Origin: Holdemanella porci
GTDB taxonomy: Bacteria > Bacillota_I > Bacilli_A > Erysipelotrichales > Erysipelotrichaceae
DNA length: 64,000 nt
Assembly (NCBI RefSeq): GCF_009696075.1
Contig: NZ_VUMR01000004.1
Location: 1 to 64,000, forward strand
Direction: 5' to 3'
Positions 8,149 to 15,432 of the stretch are shown here, one piece after another. Position 1 is the stretch's first letter, and every line of letters begins with the position of its first letter. The notes under the pieces are model-generated. The model was not told the DNA's origin. It saw only the letters and a program-made list of their open reading frames with translations, and ran no database searches. A program made the position numbers and the translations under genes.

Positions 8149-8177
8149 ATTATACATTTATTTACATTATATTTCAA
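8149..8177 (-). promoter_or_regulatory. sigma-A promoter of serC-serA-PHP
   Basis: On the minus strand TTGAAA (8172-8177) and TATAAT (8149-8154) are separated by 17 nt. Confidence 0.8.
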
Positions 8178-8215
8178 GAAATATGTTCATAAATTGAATT
8201 CAGGTGTGCTTAAAA

Positions 8216-8283
8216 TTAAAACAAATCATTTAACAAAATCTTAACAGAACCATTTTTTTCGTTTAACAAACATGCATTATGAT
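8216..8283 (+). promoter_or_regulatory. Pho box and promoter of pstS
   Basis: Direct repeats of TTAACA occur at 8230, 8241 and 8263, in 11-nt register (the 8252 position is degenerate), with a weaker TTAAAACA at 8216. The PhoP box of Bacillus relatives consists of TT(A/T/C)ACA repeats with about 5-nt gaps, which this matches. A -10-like TATGAT lies at 8278-8283. The phosphate-starvation response regulator is not in the window. Confidence 0.7.
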
Positions 8284-8316
8284 ATGTGTGTCGAAAGAAA
8301 AGAGGACAAGGAAAAT

Positions 8317-9192
8317 ATGAATAAGTTTTTAAAAGGTGCAATGATCGTAGGATTATCTGTAGCTATGGTAGGATGTAGTTCAAATGTTGCATCCGATGAC
8401 AGTGATTCAAAAAATGAAAGTTTAAGCGGAACAATTACAGCCGCAGGCTCAAGTGCATTGAAACCATTGGTTGATGTTGCAGCCGAACAGTTTTCAAACG
8501 AAAACCCAGATGTTTCAATTACAGTAGATGCTGGTGGTTCAGGAGAAGGTTTAAAACAGGTAGCTGATAAAACAGTTTCACTAGGAAACTCCGATGTGGC
8601 AGCTGAAGAAAAATTAGATAAGGATCAAGCTAAAGATTTAGTTGATCACCAAGTTTGTGTTGTAACAATGGCTCCAATCGTAAATAAAGATGTTGGTGTT
8701 AAAGATTTAACCAAACAACAATTGATTGATATCTTCACAGGCAAAACAACGAACTGGAAAGATGTTGGTGGACCAAATGAAGACATTGTCTTAGTTACTC
8801 GTCCAACTTCATCAGGAACAAGAGCCACATTCCAAAAATATGCATTAGAAGGAAATGAAGAGGCAAGCAACGCTTCAATGGAAACAGATGATTCTGGTGT
8901 ATTGTTACAAAATGTAACAGATACAAAAGGTGCAATCGGTTATGTGGCATTATCTTACTTAGTAGACAATGACGATGTAGATACAGTCGCAATTGATGGC
9001 ATTGAACCAACATTAGAAAACACATATAGAGGTGACTATAAAGTTTGGACATTTGAGCACATGTATACAAATGGAGAGCCAGATAAAGCTACAAAAGCAT
9101 TCTTAGATTACATCATGGGTGAAAAATTCGGTAAGAAAATGGAATCATTAGGCTATGGTGTTTCTAGCAAAATGGAAAAAACAGATCACTAA
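8317..9192 (+). CDS. pstS: Phosphate ABC transporter substrate-binding lipoprotein
   Basis: A 291-residue periplasmic-type binding protein with a lipoprotein signal: MNKFLKG, hydrophobic run, then lipobox VGC with Cys20. ITAAGSSALKPLVDVAAEQF and TRPTSSGTRATFQKYALEG are the PstS phosphate-loop signatures. The ATG at 8317 follows AAGGA and starts a normal signal peptide; an ATG at 8272 is upstream without a ribosome site. First gene of the pst operon, controlled by the Pho box. Confidence 0.93.
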   Translation: MNKFLKGAMIVGLSVAMVGCSSNVASDDSDSKNESLSGTITAAGSSALKPLVDVAAEQFSNENPDVSITVDAGGSGEGLKQVADKTVSLGNSDVAAEEKLDKDQAKDLVDHQVCVVTMAPIVNKDVGVKDLTKQQLIDIFTGKTTNWKDVGGPNEDIVLVTRPTSSGTRATFQKYALEGNEEASNASMETDDSGVLLQNVTDTKGAIGYVALSYLVDNDDVDTVAIDGIEPTLENTYRGDYKVWTFEHMYTNGEPDKATKAFLDYIMGEKFGKKMESLGYGVSSKMEKTDH

Positions 9193-9204
9193 TTGCGAGT
9201 TCTT

Positions 9205-9232
9205 TAACGGACATTGAAATATATGTCCGTTA
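9205..9232 (+). terminator. intercistronic hairpin between pstS and pstC
   Basis: TAACGGACAT 9205-9214 pairs with ATGTCCGTTA 9223-9232, a ten-pair stem, followed by a poor T-tract. Such hairpins commonly protect or partly terminate the pstS message so that PstS exceeds the permease. Confidence 0.6.
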
Positions 9233-9255
9233 TTCATTTAGTTTGGAGGAATTTG

Positions 9256-10149
9256 ATGAGTCGTAAAAGCATGTTTTGTAAAGAATATTTTTGGCAGATT
9301 CTCGTTACAATTGGTGGTCTGTTCGTGATATTTGTAACTCTATTAATTGGAGCTTTTCTAGTTTATAAAGGTTCTGATACATTTTTAAAATTTCAACATA
9401 CTCTACAAGAGTTTCTTGGCAGTGCAAATTGGGCACCAATGGATAATGCCAGTTCAAAAGGACATGTAGGAGCCTTGATCTTTATTGTTGGATCGCTATG
9501 TGTTTGTGGATTAGCCTTATTGATTGCCACACCATTTGCGTTAGGATCATCTATTTTTATGACAGAAATCTCACCTAAGTTTGGTGAAAAATTCTATCGT
9601 CCTATGGTAGAAATTTTTGCCGGAATTCCTAGTGTTGTCTATGGATGGGTTGGATTAACGGTCTTGATTCCGTTCTTAAAGAAAGTATTTGATTTGCAGG
9701 TAGGACACTCCATACTTGCAGCAAGTCTTGTTTTATCCATTATGATATTTCCATCGATTTCCAGTGTTGCTAGTGATGCGATTCGAGCTGTTTCAAAAGA
9801 AACACGAATGGCTGCTTATGGACTTGGCTCAACGCGTTGGCAAACGATATATCGTGTCGTAATTCCTGCTGCATTGCCTGGAGTCATTTCAGGAATTGTA
9901 TTAGGACTTGCAAGAGCGTTTGGTGAAGCTTTAGCTGTTGCGATGGTTATTGGGCAAACAACAGCTTTGCCTAAGAGTATTTTTTCTACTTCAAAAACAC
10001 TAACAACGGAAATTGCAGCTCAAATGGGAAATGCGATGGAAGGTGGAGAAATGAAGGCAGCCCTATGGACAATGGCTTTATTGTTGTTCTTGATTTCGCT
10101 ATTGTTTATTACTGTTATTCATAAGTTTTCAAAACCGAAAGGAGAATAG
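9256..10149 (+). CDS. pstC: Phosphate ABC transporter permease PstC
   Basis: A 297-residue membrane protein with six hydrophobic segments and the permease loop YGLGSTRWQTIYRVVIPAA that contacts PstB. The ATG at 9256 was chosen for GGAGGA at 9245-9250. pstA begins 2 nt after its stop. Confidence 0.92.
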   Translation: MSRKSMFCKEYFWQILVTIGGLFVIFVTLLIGAFLVYKGSDTFLKFQHTLQEFLGSANWAPMDNASSKGHVGALIFIVGSLCVCGLALLIATPFALGSSIFMTEISPKFGEKFYRPMVEIFAGIPSVVYGWVGLTVLIPFLKKVFDLQVGHSILAASLVLSIMIFPSISSVASDAIRAVSKETRMAAYGLGSTRWQTIYRVVIPAALPGVISGIVLGLARAFGEALAVAMVIGQTTALPKSIFSTSKTLTTEIAAQMGNAMEGGEMKAALWTMALLLFLISLLFITVIHKFSKPKGE

Positions 10150-10151
10150 AG

Positions 10152-11030
10152 ATGGATTCTAGAATTAAAAGAGCAAAAATGATAGATCAATTCATGACAA
10201 TCGTCTTCTATGGTATCGCCTTATTCTTCTTTTTACTTCTTGTAGGTTTTGCCGGTAAAGTTATTATTGGCGGCTTGCTAGGGGCTAAACCAGAAATGTT
10301 TGGCTTTACTCGATCTGGTAGCATTGGAAACCAAGTTTTTAATACGATTTACTTAGTATTTATTTCTTTGTTGGTTTCGGTTCCAATTGGAATATTAGCA
10401 GGCATTTATTTGGCGATGTACGCAAAACCAGGGCTTGTAACACACTTTTTAAGAACTTGTATTGAAACATTGTCTTCTTTACCAAGTATTGTTGTAGGCC
10501 TATTTGGATATTTGATTTTCTTAGTTGTCATTGGATTATCAAAAAGTTTATTAGCAGGTGCCCTGTCTATATCAATTCTAAGTTTACCTTTGATTACAAC
10601 AACCACAGAAGATGCTATAAAAGGTTTGCCTGAAGGCTATTATCACGGAAGTATGGGACTTGGAGCAACAAAGTGGCAAACCATATTCCATGTACTATTG
10701 CCAGCATGCCTATCACGTATTATGACCGGTGTTATTTTAGCGGCTGGTCGTGGATTTGGTGAAGCTGCTGTATTACTTTATACAACTGGTTCAGGAAGCG
10801 ATTTGCGTTGGAATAATTTTAGCTTTACTTCTCCAACATCGCCAATTAATGTATTAAGACCTGCTGAAACATTATCCATCCAAATCTGGAACTTACAAAC
10901 CAATGGACAAGATCGAGCATTGGCTAATTTATCCAGTGCTGTGTTGATGATTTTAGTATTGGCATTTAGTATTGGAGCCAATGTCTGGTCAAGACACATT
11001 TCCAAAAAACAAGCTGGATTAGAGAAATAG
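10152..11030 (+). CDS. pstA: Phosphate ABC transporter permease PstA
   Basis: A 292-residue partner of PstC with six hydrophobic segments and the coupling loop [18 protein letters not shown] near residue 170. AAAGGAGAA lies before the ATG, within the end of pstC. pstB follows after 11 nt. Confidence 0.92.
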   Translation: MDSRIKRAKMIDQFMTIVFYGIALFFFLLLVGFAGKVIIGGLLGAKPEMFGFTRSGSIGNQVFNTIYLVFISLLVSVPIGILAGIYLAMYAKPGLVTHFLRTCIETLSSLPSIVVGLFGYLIFLVVIGLSKSLLAGALSISILSLPLITTTTEDAIKGLPEGYYHGSMGLGATKWQTIFHVLLPACLSRIMTGVILAAGRGFGEAAVLLYTTGSGSDLRWNNFSFTSPTSPINVLRPAETLSIQIWNLQTNGQDRALANLSSAVLMILVLAFSIGANVWSRHISKKQAGLEK

Positions 11031-11041
11031 AAAGGTTACGT

Positions 11042-11794
11042 ATGAATAATAAATTTACAGTGAATGATCTGAATTTATATTATGGTGATTTTCATGCCTT
11101 AAAAAATATAAATTTGGATATCAAAGAAAAAGAAATTACAGCATTCATTGGTCCTAGTGGATGTGGTAAATCAACATTTTTAAAAACATTGAATCGAATG
11201 AATGACTTGGTGGAAAGTACTAAAATCACAGGTGATATTTGTCTAGATGGAATGGATATCTACAAAAATATGGATGCGATTGAATTAAGACGTAGAGTTG
11301 GGATGGTATTTCAACAACCCAATCCATTCCCAAAAAGTATTTATGACAATATTGCGTATGGCCCTAGAATTTTTGGAATCAAAAAGAAAAGTGAATTGGA
11401 TGAAATTGTTGAAAGAAGTTTAAGACAAGCTGCCATATGGGATGAAGTGAAGGATCGTCTACATAAATCAGCTTTAGGAATGTCTGGTGGCCAACAACAA
11501 CGCTTATGTATCGCAAGAGCCTTGGCTATGCAGCCGGAAGTATTGTTGATGGACGAACCTACAAGTGCTCTAGATCCAATTTCAACTAGTAAGATTGAAG
11601 AGTTAACTTTAGAATTGAAAAAAGACTATACAATTGTTATTGTTACTCACAATATGCAACAAGCTATGCGTATTAGTGATAAAACAGCCTTCTTCTTATT
11701 GGGGGATTTAATTGAGTATAGTGATACAGAAACATTGTTCTCTACGCCAAAAGAAAAGAAAACAGAAGACTATATTACAGGGAGGTTTGGATAA
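11042..11794 (+). CDS. pstB: Phosphate ABC transporter ATPase PstB
   Basis: A 250-residue ABC ATPase of the usual length. It has Walker [10 protein letters not shown] near residue 37, signature MSGGQQQR near 150, and Walker [13 protein letters not shown] near 170, followed by a switch histidine in IVTHNM. Its stop codon shares one base with the phoU start (TAATG). Confidence 0.95.
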   Translation: MNNKFTVNDLNLYYGDFHALKNINLDIKEKEITAFIGPSGCGKSTFLKTLNRMNDLVESTKITGDICLDGMDIYKNMDAIELRRRVGMVFQQPNPFPKSIYDNIAYGPRIFGIKKKSELDEIVERSLRQAAIWDEVKDRLHKSALGMSGGQQQRLCIARALAMQPEVLLMDEPTSALDPISTSKIEELTLELKKDYTIVIVTHNMQQAMRISDKTAFFLLGDLIEYSDTETLFSTPKEKKTEDYITGRFG

Positions 11795-12447
11795 TGGTTT
11801 TACCTACAAAGTTTTTAAAACAAACAAGACAGTTAGAACTGACTATGACACAAATGTCTCAAGACTGTTTAAAAGGATTGTGGTTTTGCAAGCACGCTAT
11901 TTTAGATGGAAACAAAACTTTAGTTCAAGATGTTTCGCAAATGCATGAAGAAGTGAGTGAACAAGGAAGAGAAGCTGAACAAATTTGTATGAAGATTCTT
12001 CTTCTTCAACATCCGGTTGCGAAAGACTTAAGACGTATTACTGTAGCTACAAATACAATTCGTGATCTAACACGTATCATGGATCAGGAAAAAGAAGTTT
12101 CAGAACTGATTTGTGCTTTGAATATGGAAGATTTAGTTGTGGATGATAGTATTCAACAACAATTTATCATCGCAAAAGAAATGATTACACTTGCGATTGA
12201 AGGTTTTATTCAGAAAGACGAAAAAGCAGCAGATCAAGTTATTAAAATGGATGATCAAGCGGATGCACAATATGAAAAGGCTAAAGAGGTCTATGTTGAT
12301 TTATTAGCCAGAAAAGAGCATGATACAGGGACTCTAGTGGATGTGTTACTTGTCGGTAAGTACTTAGAAAGAATTTGTGATCATTGTGTAAATATTGGGA
12401 AATGGGTTCTTTATCAAAAGTCTGGTATTTTTGAAGCAATTGATTAA
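11794..12447 (+). CDS. phoU: Phosphate transport regulator PhoU
   Basis: A 217-residue, largely helical protein with two PhoU repeats. The conserved LLLQHPVAKDLRRI and ICDHCVNIGKWV segments mark the metal-binding helices of the two halves. It normally restrains PstSCAB and Pho signalling. The ATG overlaps the pstB stop by one base, with GGAGG just upstream. Last gene of the pst operon. Confidence 0.92.
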   Translation: MVLPTKFLKQTRQLELTMTQMSQDCLKGLWFCKHAILDGNKTLVQDVSQMHEEVSEQGREAEQICMKILLLQHPVAKDLRRITVATNTIRDLTRIMDQEKEVSELICALNMEDLVVDDSIQQQFIIAKEMITLAIEGFIQKDEKAADQVIKMDDQADAQYEKAKEVYVDLLARKEHDTGTLVDVLLVGKYLERICDHCVNIGKWVLYQKSGIFEAID

Positions 12448-12456
12448 AACAAAAAA

Positions 12457-12487
12457 GCTGTAAGCAAATTTGCTTACAGCGTATTTT
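12457..12487. terminator. bidirectional terminator between phoU and tRNA-Ala
   Basis: A perfect 24-nt palindrome (12457-12480) is flanked by A6 on the left and a T-rich tract on the right. It can terminate phoU on the plus strand and the tRNA on the minus strand. Confidence 0.85.
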
Positions 12488-12492
12488 TTACT

Positions 12493-12568
12493 TGGTGGAG
12501 CGTATCGGGATCGAACCGATGACCCCCTGCGTGCAAGGCAGGTGCTCTCCCAGCTGAGCTAACACCCC
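12493..12568 (-). tRNA. tRNA-Ala (TGC)
   Basis: The minus strand begins GGGGTGTTAGCTCAG, has anticodon TGC in CCTTGCACG, a T-arm GGTTCGATC, and ends CGCTCC-A-CCA with CCA encoded. 76 nt. Confidence 0.97.
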
Positions 12569-12580
12569 AAGTACCTTTTA

Positions 12581-12609
12581 ATATTACCTAATAATTTTGG
12601 AAAATGCAA
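12581..12609 (-). promoter_or_regulatory. promoter of tRNA-Ala
   Basis: On the minus strand TTGCAT (12604-12609) and TAATAT (12581-12586) are 17 nt apart. It overlaps the -35 region of the divergent capA-like gene (12597-12602). Confidence 0.7.
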
Positions 12610-12632
12610 GCTTTTTTTGGTAAAATTAAATT
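12597..12632 (+). promoter_or_regulatory. promoter of the capA-like gene, predicted leaderless
   Basis: TTGGAA (12597-12602) and TAAAAT (12621-12626) are 18 nt apart. The -10 ends 6 nt before the ATG and there is no ribosome site. Confidence 0.6.
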
Positions 12633-13811
12633 ATGAAAAAGAAATGGACATGGATCATTATATTATGTATATTCAATTTCAGCTTAATGGGCTTTATTTT
12701 AACACACCCCACACCAAATTCGAAAGAAGCAACAAAGGTTGTAAAACATGTTTCTACAAAAAAACAGGAAAATAAAAAATCATTTACGTTTGTAGGTGTA
12801 GGTGACAACTTGTATCATGGTGCGATGTATTGGTACCCATACCAAAGAGATGGATATTACAATTTTGATTCCTATTATGAAATGACAAATAAATATACGC
12901 AAAATGCAGATTTGGCATATATCAATTTTGAAACGTTATGCATTGGAGAAGAGTATGAATTGAGTGGATACCCTACTTTTAATGGGCCTATAGAAATTCT
13001 GTCTTCTGTCAATAAGGCTGGCTTTGATTGGTGGAGTTTAAGTTCAAATCACTCTATGGATCGAGGGGCTGAGGGTTTATTAACACAGATTGATTTGGTT
13101 CGAAAGAATTATCCAGATGTTATTACGACGGGTTCGCATACGTCTCAAAAGGATAAAAAGCGTACATTAGTAAAAGAAATCAATGGAATCAAAGTAGGAT
13201 TTCTTGGATATACCTATGGCTTGAATGGATTTAATGTGCCTGAAGATAAGCCATGGCTTGTGGATTTGATTGATAAGGATCAAATGAAAAAAGATATGGA
13301 AGCTTTAAGTAAAGTGAGCGATGTCCAATTGGTTTCTATGCATTGGGGTGAAGAATATCAGATGGAGCCGACTGAAGAGCAGGAAGATTTGGCAAATTAT
13401 TTAAATGAACTAGGTGCCGAGGTTGTGATTGGTTCACACCCACATGTTATTGAACCGGCAAAGGTTATTAAAGGAAAGAAGCAAGATACACTTGTGTATT
13501 ATTCATTAGGAAATTATACAAGTGCCCAGGATATGGATATTACTATGGTTGGTGGAATGGCGAGCTTTACACTGAACTATGATCCAGATACAAAAAAGAC
13601 TTCTTTTACAGATACTAAATTTATTCCATTGATTACATGGTTTGATGTAGGGTATAATGCATGGAAGACTTACCCAATCGAAGATTACAATGATTCGCTT
13701 GCACAAACACATAACTTAGCTTCGAATTATGATCTTTCAAAAGAGTGGGTGCAACAATTTGTCCAGTCTGTAATGCAAGATTGTGATGGAGTAGAGGTGG
13801 TTTTAGAATGA
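12633..13811 (+). CDS. CapA-family metallophosphoesterase-like surface protein
   Basis: A 392-residue protein with an N-terminal signal anchor (residues about 5-24) and a PGA_cap/CapA domain. Typical motifs are GVGDNLYHG, NFETLCIG, SLSSNHSMDRG, MHWGEEYQMEPTEEQ and GSHPHVIEP. Related proteins take part in poly-glutamate capsule formation, but no other capsule genes are nearby, so the substrate is unknown. It lacks a ribosome site: the -10 box ends 6 nt before the ATG. The stop overlaps the smpB ATG by 4 nt. Confidence 0.82.
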   Translation: MKKKWTWIIILCIFNFSLMGFILTHPTPNSKEATKVVKHVSTKKQENKKSFTFVGVGDNLYHGAMYWYPYQRDGYYNFDSYYEMTNKYTQNADLAYINFETLCIGEEYELSGYPTFNGPIEILSSVNKAGFDWWSLSSNHSMDRGAEGLLTQIDLVRKNYPDVITTGSHTSQKDKKRTLVKEINGIKVGFLGYTYGLNGFNVPEDKPWLVDLIDKDQMKKDMEALSKVSDVQLVSMHWGEEYQMEPTEEQEDLANYLNELGAEVVIGSHPHVIEPAKVIKGKKQDTLVYYSLGNYTSAQDMDITMVGGMASFTLNYDPDTKKTSFTDTKFIPLITWFDVGYNAWKTYPIEDYNDSLAQTHNLASNYDLSKEWVQQFVQSVMQDCDGVEVVLE

Positions 13812-14266
13812 GTCAAAATCAAAAGACAATAGCCGAAAATCGTAAAGCAAGACATGAATATGAGTTGTATGATCGTTTTGAAGCAGGTTTAGTGCTTCAG
13901 GGAACAGAAATTAAAAGTATTCGAAGAGGAAAAGTTCAATTAAAGGACAGCTATATCAGTTTTCAAAAAGGGGAAGCTTTTATTAAAGGTATGCATATTT
14001 CTCCTTATGAATTTGGAAACCGATTTAATCATGATGAAACGCGTGATCGCAAACTCTTAATGCATAAGCAGGAAATTCAAAAATTGGAGCAATCTGCGCG
14101 TGTTAAAGGGTATACGGTTGTACCTGTGAGAATTTATTTGTATAAAGGTTTGGCAAAGTTAGAAATTGCTTTGGCGAAAGGTAAAAATCTTCATGATAAG
14201 CGTGAGTCTCAAAAGGCGAAGGATGCGCAAAGAGAGATTCAAAAGGCCTTGAAAAATCAGTATTAA
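13808..14266 (+). CDS. smpB: SsrA-binding protein
   Basis: A 152-residue tmRNA partner needed for rescue of stalled ribosomes. It shows the family segments NRKARHEYELYDRFEAGLVLQGTEIKS (residues about 11-37), DSYISFQKGEAFIKGMHI and a basic C-terminal tail. The start overlaps the upstream gene (ATGA), with GGAGTAGAGG before it. ssrA lies 21 nt downstream, so both trans-translation components sit together. Confidence 0.95.
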   Translation: MSQNQKTIAENRKARHEYELYDRFEAGLVLQGTEIKSIRRGKVQLKDSYISFQKGEAFIKGMHISPYEFGNRFNHDETRDRKLLMHKQEIQKLEQSARVKGYTVVPVRIYLYKGLAKLEIALAKGKNLHDKRESQKAKDAQREIQKALKNQY

Positions 14267-14277
14267 TAGATTATACT
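14249..14277 (+). promoter_or_regulatory. promoter of ssrA inside the end of smpB
   Basis: TTGAAA (14249-14254) and TATACT (14272-14277) with a 17-nt spacer; the mature tmRNA 5' end is 11 nt beyond the -10. Confidence 0.65.
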
Positions 14278-14287
14278 GATGTTCCTT

Positions 14288-14678
14288 GGGGATGTTCAGG
14301 CATTCGATGAGTAAATGTTTGGATTCAGCCACAGCCACGAAGGATACGTGTAATAACCAACTAAAATTAATTGCTAAAAATAAACTTGCTAATGTATTTG
14401 GTATGAACCAAAGCATGGCTTTCGCTGCTTAATTTTATTGCCTACGTTTGGCTTCGCAGCCCCTTTCTGAAATTTCGCTTTCTTATTTCAGACTGAGTGT
14501 TAAAGAAAAGAAGATAGAAATAAGCATTGGCTAGCTGCTTATTTTGAATCAACTATAGCTAACCCAAAAGAATTTTTGTTTCCATCCAAAACTTTTGGAT
14601 AACTAGATGGAAAAAGCTGTAAACGCTGTCTCGTGGGACTTTGCTTAGACAGGAGTTCGATTCTCCTCATCTCCACCA
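14288..14678 (+). ncRNA. ssrA: tmRNA (SsrA)
   Basis: The 5' GGGGATG (14288-14294) pairs with CATCTCC before the encoded ACCA at the 3' end, and the T-arm is GGAGTTCGATTCTCC. The tag frame at 14373-14432 encodes AKNKLANVFGMNQSMAFAA followed by TAA, a plausible degradation tag ending in two alanines. 391 nt. Confidence 0.95.
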
Positions 14679-14687
14679 AAGACAATC

Positions 14688-14715
14688 AACGCCCTTATTT
14701 AAAGGGCGTTTTAAT
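14688..14715 (+). terminator. terminator of ssrA
   Basis: AACGCCCTT 14688-14696 pairs with AAGGGCGTT 14702-14710, followed by TTAATTT. Confidence 0.8.
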
Positions 14716-14743
14716 TTGTCGTGATGTATTTTTGAAGTATAAT
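14716..14743 (+). promoter_or_regulatory. promoter of the NifX-like gene
   Basis: TTGTCG (14716-14721) and TATAAT (14738-14743), 16-nt spacer, right behind the ssrA terminator. Confidence 0.6.
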
Positions 14744-14764
14744 AAATAAGAAAGAAGGTATAGT

Positions 14765-15139
14765 ATGAGAATTGCAGTCAGTTATAAAGATGGAGAAGTG
14801 TTCCAACATTTTGGGCATAGCTCAGAATTTAAAATCTATGAAACTGATCATAATGAAATTATGAAGAGTGAAGTGATTACAGTCGAAGGACATGGACATG
14901 TTAGTGTTTCGAATGCTCTAAAAGAACAAAATGTAAACATTGTACTTTGTGGTGGTATTGGACAAGGGGCTAAAACTGCATTGGCTAGTTTTGGAATTCA
15001 TTCTTTTGGTGGAGTAACCGGAAATGCGGATGAGGCTGTTAAAAAATATTTAAGTGGGCAACTAGAATTCACAACGGATGTGACTTGTACAAAACATGAA
15101 TCTGGCGAAAGTCATTCGTGTGGTGGACATTGTCATTAA
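14765..15139 (+). CDS. NifX/NifB-type dinitrogenase iron-molybdenum cofactor family protein
   Basis: A 124-residue protein of the Nitro_FeMo-Co fold (MRIAVSYKDGEVFQHFGHSSEFKIYE, residues 1-26; LCGGIGQGAKTAL; GVTGNADEAVKKYLSG). In nitrogen fixers the family binds FeMo cofactor. In most Firmicutes, as here, no nif genes accompany it and the cluster it handles is unknown. The last 18 residues are rich in Cys and His (CTKHESGESHSCGGHCH), suggesting metal binding. GAAGG precedes the start. It stands alone between ssrA and the thrS T-box. Confidence 0.82.
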   Translation: MRIAVSYKDGEVFQHFGHSSEFKIYETDHNEIMKSEVITVEGHGHVSVSNALKEQNVNIVLCGGIGQGAKTALASFGIHSFGGVTGNADEAVKKYLSGQLEFTTDVTCTKHESGESHSCGGHCH

Positions 15140-15155
15140 TTCTTGAGTTTTTCTT

Positions 15156-15184
15156 TTGACACACCTCGTATTTCGGTCTATAAT
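15156..15184 (+). promoter_or_regulatory. promoter of thrS
   Basis: Consensus TTGACA (15156-15161) and TATAAT (15179-15184) with a 17-nt spacer. Confidence 0.9.
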
Positions 15185-15190
15185 CTAGGC

Positions 15191-15408
15191 AACAATAGTG
15201 ATAAGGATATGAATGCATTCTATTCAAATGTAGAGAGAGTGTGGTTGGTGAAAACACTTTGCGAATGTATGTGTTTACTCCCTTTGAATTGCCCTTGAAA
15301 AAGTGTGCCGTAATTCTTGCGTTAAAAGGTTTGAGGTGTATACAGTAATTGTATAAACAAAGGTGGTACCGCGTGCGACAGACGTCCTTTGATGGCTGTC
15401 GCTTTTTA
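15191..15408 (+). promoter_or_regulatory. T-box riboswitch of thrS
   Basis: The antiterminator box AAAGGTGGTACCGCG (15359-15373) is the T-box hallmark, and the Stem I apical region with AGAGAG and GGTG is seen near 15232-15250. The terminator is GCGACAG 15375-15381 with CTGTCGC 15396-15402 and a T-run. Uncharged tRNA-Thr should stabilise the antiterminator. An ACT triplet at 15277-15279 is a possible specifier, which I could not fix by structure. Confidence 0.93.
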
Positions 15409-15432
15409 TATGGAAAAATGGAGGAAAGTAAA

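Noticed and set aside
14267-14764. A gene-free gap after smpB
   Set aside because: It is filled by tmRNA, its terminator and the next promoter.
15349-15432. An N-terminal extension of thrS by 28 codons
   Set aside because: These codons read through the T-box antiterminator and terminator; ATG 15433 has a strong GGAGGAAA site.
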